Positions 19,048 through 22,043 of a stretch of DNA of 22,043 nucleotides are shown one piece after another. A model generated the notes under the pieces. The model worked only from the letters and a program-made list of their open reading frames with translations. It did not search any database and was not told the DNA's origin. Origin of the DNA: Phallusia fumigata (lineage: Eukaryota > Chordata > Ascidiacea > Phlebobranchia > Ascidiidae); NCBI GenBank assembly GCA_008931825.1, contig QXVZ01014991.1, forward strand, positions 1-22,043, written 5' to 3'. A program made the translations under genes and the position numbers. Numbering within the stretch: position 1 is the first letter of the stretch; each line of letters opens with the position of its first letter.

Positions 19048-19341
19048 ATGAAGGTACAAGAGCGGTGCTCGAATTCAGCGACTGACAAACAAATACAGTT
19101 CGTATCCAAGGTCCAAAACAGTCAATTGGGGTCACTGCAGTGCAAGGTGTCACTGTGTTCGTATTCTTGCTTTCTACGAGGCAGCAAACATTGTCAAACT
19201 AGATTTTACCATGATAATACCAAAATTCAACTTCAAAGTGTCACCGGAAGTTCTGAAAAACAGCCGATAAGTCTGAGGTTTTGTCAAAACAGCCTAAAAC
19301 CTTTTAATGGAACTTATGGGCAGGGCTTAATTAAAGAGTAA
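19048..19341 (+). CDS. possible small 97-residue protein, unrecognised
   Basis: An ATG-started frame beginning three bases after an acceptor-like TTATATTATAG, and ending in TAA that overlaps an AATAAA at 19341-19346. It has six cysteines (residues 7, 32, 38, 42, 49, 78), no signal peptide and no recognisable domain. It could be a small trans-spliced gene, the last exon of something upstream, or chance. Confidence 0.22.
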   Translation: MKVQERCSNSATDKQIQFVSKVQNSQLGSLQCKVSLCSYSCFLRGSKHCQTRFYHDNTKIQLQSVTGSSEKQPISLRFCQNSLKPFNGTYGQGLIKE

Positions 19342-19364
19342 ATAAAATTTTAAAGTAAAATAAA
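19341..19364 (+). terminator. two AATAAA hexamers after the small ORF
   Basis: AATAAA at 19341-19346 and 19359-19364 on the plus strand. They would serve the ORF at 19048-19341 if it is a gene; otherwise they are chance in AT-rich DNA. Confidence 0.3.
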
Positions 19365-19828
19365 ATGTGCCTTTAGCGCACATCGCTGGGCCTTTTCCCT
19401 ATTTTACATGAGTTCAGCTATTGTTGCTTTGCCCCATTTAGGCCTACATCCGTTTCCCGAATTTGCATTTACTCATCATGTTAATCAGGCAAAAAAGGCG
19501 AACCATATATTTTTTGCCTTGGTCCCCTGAAGATTAAAAACGGCCTAATTGCTATGGTACTATCTCCATATATCACCCCACTCTTTCTCCAAGCGAATTA
19601 AACCCAACTTAGCTCAACGTCTGCATTAATCCTGAATTATTTTTATAGCTTCCTGAATGTTTGTGTTTTAGGCTTCTTGTATGGAAAAAAAATTAATTCT
19701 AAAATTTTTTCTAAAATAACGCGCAACTTCCTGACTAAATAAACATGTACAACCGCGCGTGTAAAATATTCCAACCCACGCATCGACAAGCACCATAAAG
19801 TGTTCAGATAAATTGTATGTAACAGTTT
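19365..19828. other. intergenic, nothing recognised
   Basis: No gene, repeat or RNA recognised. It directly precedes the phosphatase gene and may hold its promoter. The 93-codon minus frame over 19643-19924 has no domain and overlaps the phosphatase first exon. Confidence 0.45.
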
Positions 19829-19830
19829 AG
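19829..19830 (+). other. candidate trans-splice acceptor of the receptor phosphatase gene
   Basis: GTAACAGTTTAG ends 12 bases before the ATG at 19843. The pyrimidine tract is modest, so confidence is limited. Confidence 0.3.
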
Positions 19831-19842
19831 CATAGTTTGAAG

Positions 19843-22043
19843 ATGGATTTGTTATTCGGAATCGTGTTTGTAGTTTCTGTTTTACAACCCGTTTGTGCTG
19901 AAGGTAAAAAAGTTTCGTTATCACTTGTTTATAACCAGACTACGTTTTTAGGGTATTATATATTTGTAGTCGTTGGTAGGGACCATTTTCATTGGGCTAA
20001 TATTAATCAAACCTGCGTACCTTCAACTGCGGGCGCGACGCCCTTTCCAGGGTTAATTAAAATCACGCTTCTAGCGTTTCGTTTTTGTATCAATAAATAC
20101 AATTTTGATATTATGCATCTTTATTAAATTCTTATCATTGGTGCGTCGAAAGTTAAGGATGGAAGTCAAAACATATCTCTACAACATTGAAATTAATGAA
20201 AAACATAACTGCGTAAAAGTGAATTTTGTATTGCAAACGTTTTGACACTTGCTGTTCTCACCACCAGTACATAATGACGAGAAGCTTAAAACGGTTCTTT
20301 AATGTATCTCTACATACAAGCTGTCTGGCAGTTACGCATTTCTTAGGGGTTCGTGTCCTATGTTCCCAAATTAAGCTGCAATTTCATCCACTTAATAGCC
20401 CAGTTGCAGCGGCAAACCTATGGTAACAATTGCGGTTTACTTCCTAGTCTGCAATTCCAAAAGTATATCTTCAAAGTTGTCTTATATTTGCTAGGCAATA
20501 TCGAGCTTCTGGGATATTTTCCACAATCCAAGACGATATCTGCTGGTATCAATGCTAGTCTTGGATGCATTTTTCAAGGAACCCCATTGCCTATTATCAA
20601 CTGGAAAACTAGCGACTCTAATTTTAATTTCACCAGCGATTTTGTCAGAATTTCGACAGTATCTTTTAATTCGTCAGTGCAAATGAGTTCATTATTTCTG
20701 CTGCGAANTTTTGATGGAAACGCATTTATTTGGCGACACGACAATAGATCCTTTGCGCCTTCCCGTACTAATAGGAGCTATGGCGAGGTATTAAGGATGT
20801 GTACAGAATCTACCCACGCTAACTATTTATATAATTATGCCGTTGGTGTAATCAAAACAAGCTATTCATAGGTCAGACGTAACTATAGGGACACAGCTTG
20901 GTTTTTTGTTGTTGTTACTTGTGGTCTGAACAAAACCGAGCTGTTTAGATTTCAAACTTTATTAACAGCTGCGGTGCAATTGATATTACACGTTCTACAA
21001 GTAACGGTCGTTTGGGGAAATATTTTCTGGGACATTTTCAAAGTTAAAGAGCGCAGGGCTAAATATAGAAAACTAAACTTTCGAGAGTCCACGTCAAACA
21101 TCACGTTTACATTGTTTTTTCATAACTTTGCATTAGATGTCTGTTTTTTCCTAAATTTCTACCCACTAAAAAACTGCAAACAACGCCAGCGCCAAGAATG
21201 TATGTTTCTCTCAAATGACGTTTTTGGCAACAAAACAAATAGTCGCACATACAGTGACGTTTTGCAGGCGGACTCCTGACAAACAAGGTACCGGTTATGA
21301 CGAGGAGTTCAGCAAACTAGACCGAGTTGAACCACCAGATGGCAATCAGATTCTTGGCAGCAATCACATGGGATTAAACAGAAATCGCAAGTATTTGCCA
21401 TGTGAGTATTAATTTGTAAAGACCTAAAAAACGTCACTTGCAGTTTGCGGTACACCAAAGTTATTTTTACTAAGTAGGCTGGTGGCCAAGAAATGAAAAT
21501 AATTTTTGACAGCGCGACAACCTTTAACTATGCAGACCACTATAGAAATCATATCCAATTGTTGGTACTTAAAATACAAGACTTTATTATAACGTTCTTT
21601 TAAAACAAGAAGTTTTTATCAAAGGCGAGAGCCATGCACACGTTTTAACCTAAATAATTTCCAGATGATCGATTCGTGGCTCAAATAAACGCGGGCGGAT
21701 ATGGCAACCTCGCTCCTTATTACAATGCCTCTAACGTTGGGGTCAGTTATGTGTTTATTGCTGTAGGCTATATGGCATTTATTGCTTACGTTTTTTTCTT
21801 GTAAAAATGTAGAAAATTGGCTCACACATGATGATTGCGGCTCAGGGTCCCTTGTCGGAATCTGAAGATCTCTTTTGGCGACTTGTGATAGACAACGATG
21901 TGACAACTATTGTAATGGTGACAAGGGTGCTGGAAAATGGAAAGGTGTTTAAAAACCTAGCAGATAGTATGGTGCGTTCCGCAAAACAGTGTGGTGGTGG
22001 TGGTGGCGAAAACAGCACGAACAAAAACGGGAAGTAGAGTAGT
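19843..22043 (+). CDS. receptor-type protein tyrosine phosphatase, 5' part
   Basis: Exons I can support: 19843-19903 (signal peptide MDLLFGIVFVVSVLQPVCAE, donor GTAAAA, phase 1); 20495 to at least 20706 (Ig-like domain: GCIFQGTPLP with the B-strand Cys, then INWK with the core Trp, then MSSLFLL); 21268-21401; 21665-21741; 21813 to about 21944 or further. The last three encode the start of a tyrosine-specific phosphatase domain, which removes phosphate from phosphotyrosine: GYDEEF, NRNRKYLPYDRF across a splice, YYNAS in place of YINAS, MMIAAQGPLSESEDLFWRL, and TTIVMVTRVLENGK. All these joins agree in phase. The WPD loop and the catalytic Cys loop lie beyond the window. The second Ig cysteine is missing because an unknown base at 20707 interrupts the domain. 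A transmembrane segment must lie between 20708 and 21267; LILHVLQVTVVWGNIFW followed by KVKERRAKYRK (about 20980-21066) is a candidate. Subtype undetermined. Confidence 0.88.
20707..20707. other. unknown base interrupting the Ig-domain exon
   Basis: A single N falls inside the Ig-like domain, after CTGCTGCGAA. Downstream sequence does not continue the domain (no DxGxYxC motif), so bases are probably missing here rather than one base being uncertain. Confidence 0.6.

Noticed and set aside
21990-22007. Run of GGT triplets coding poly-Gly at the right edge
   Set aside because: It probably lies past a donor site (GGAAAG|GTGTTT at 21944) and so in an intron of the phosphatase gene; the run is too short to be a notable microsatellite.

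Overview
The window reads as a piece of a compact metazoan nuclear genome, most likely a tunicate of the Ciona type (inference). The visible grounds are an AT-rich sequence, multi-exon genes with introns of about 60-600 bases, and roughly one gene per 4-5 kb. Several coding starts also lie 2-40 bases downstream of a lone 3' splice site, as expected for spliced-leader trans-splicing. The gene families are animal ones: CNOT2, TMEM30A/CDC50A, a receptor tyrosine phosphatase and class A GPCRs.

Layout. (1) Positions 1-375, minus strand: the first two exons of a gene running off the left edge, with a signal peptide and a cysteine-rich ectodomain. (2) 375-4000: mostly non-coding, with one possible 80-residue one-pass membrane protein (3128-3370, minus) and a short tandem duplication split by a single N. 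(3) 4055-6395, plus: a two-exon divergent class A GPCR of 672 residues. Its ectodomain has the same cysteine spacing as the gene at the left edge, so the two look like divergently transcribed paralogues. (4) 6.4-7.7 kb: intergenic, with a GC-richer patch. (5) 8142-16000, minus: CNOT2, rebuilt as 15 exon positions (588 codons without the repeated block). Three of its exons lie in a 1.2 kb tandem duplication whose junction is a single N. (6) 16.0-17.3 kb: intergenic, with a complete 390 bp hAT-type miniature element. (7) 17282-18322, minus: TMEM30A with an intronless coding region. (8) 18.4-19.8 kb: CpG-containing interval between divergent genes, with one doubtful small ORF. (9) 19843 to the right edge, plus: a receptor-type tyrosine phosphatase with signal peptide, one Ig-like domain (cut by a single N) and the first half of the phosphatase domain.

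The genes do not form a pathway. CNOT2 (mRNA deadenylation) and TMEM30A (lipid flippase subunit) are housekeeping genes in a strongly CpG-depleted block. The receptor genes on either side are not depleted. The two points most worth following are the GPCR-type ectodomain pair and the question whether the two N-interrupted duplications are real or come from unmerged haplotype contigs. I see no sign of a wholly new molecular system.
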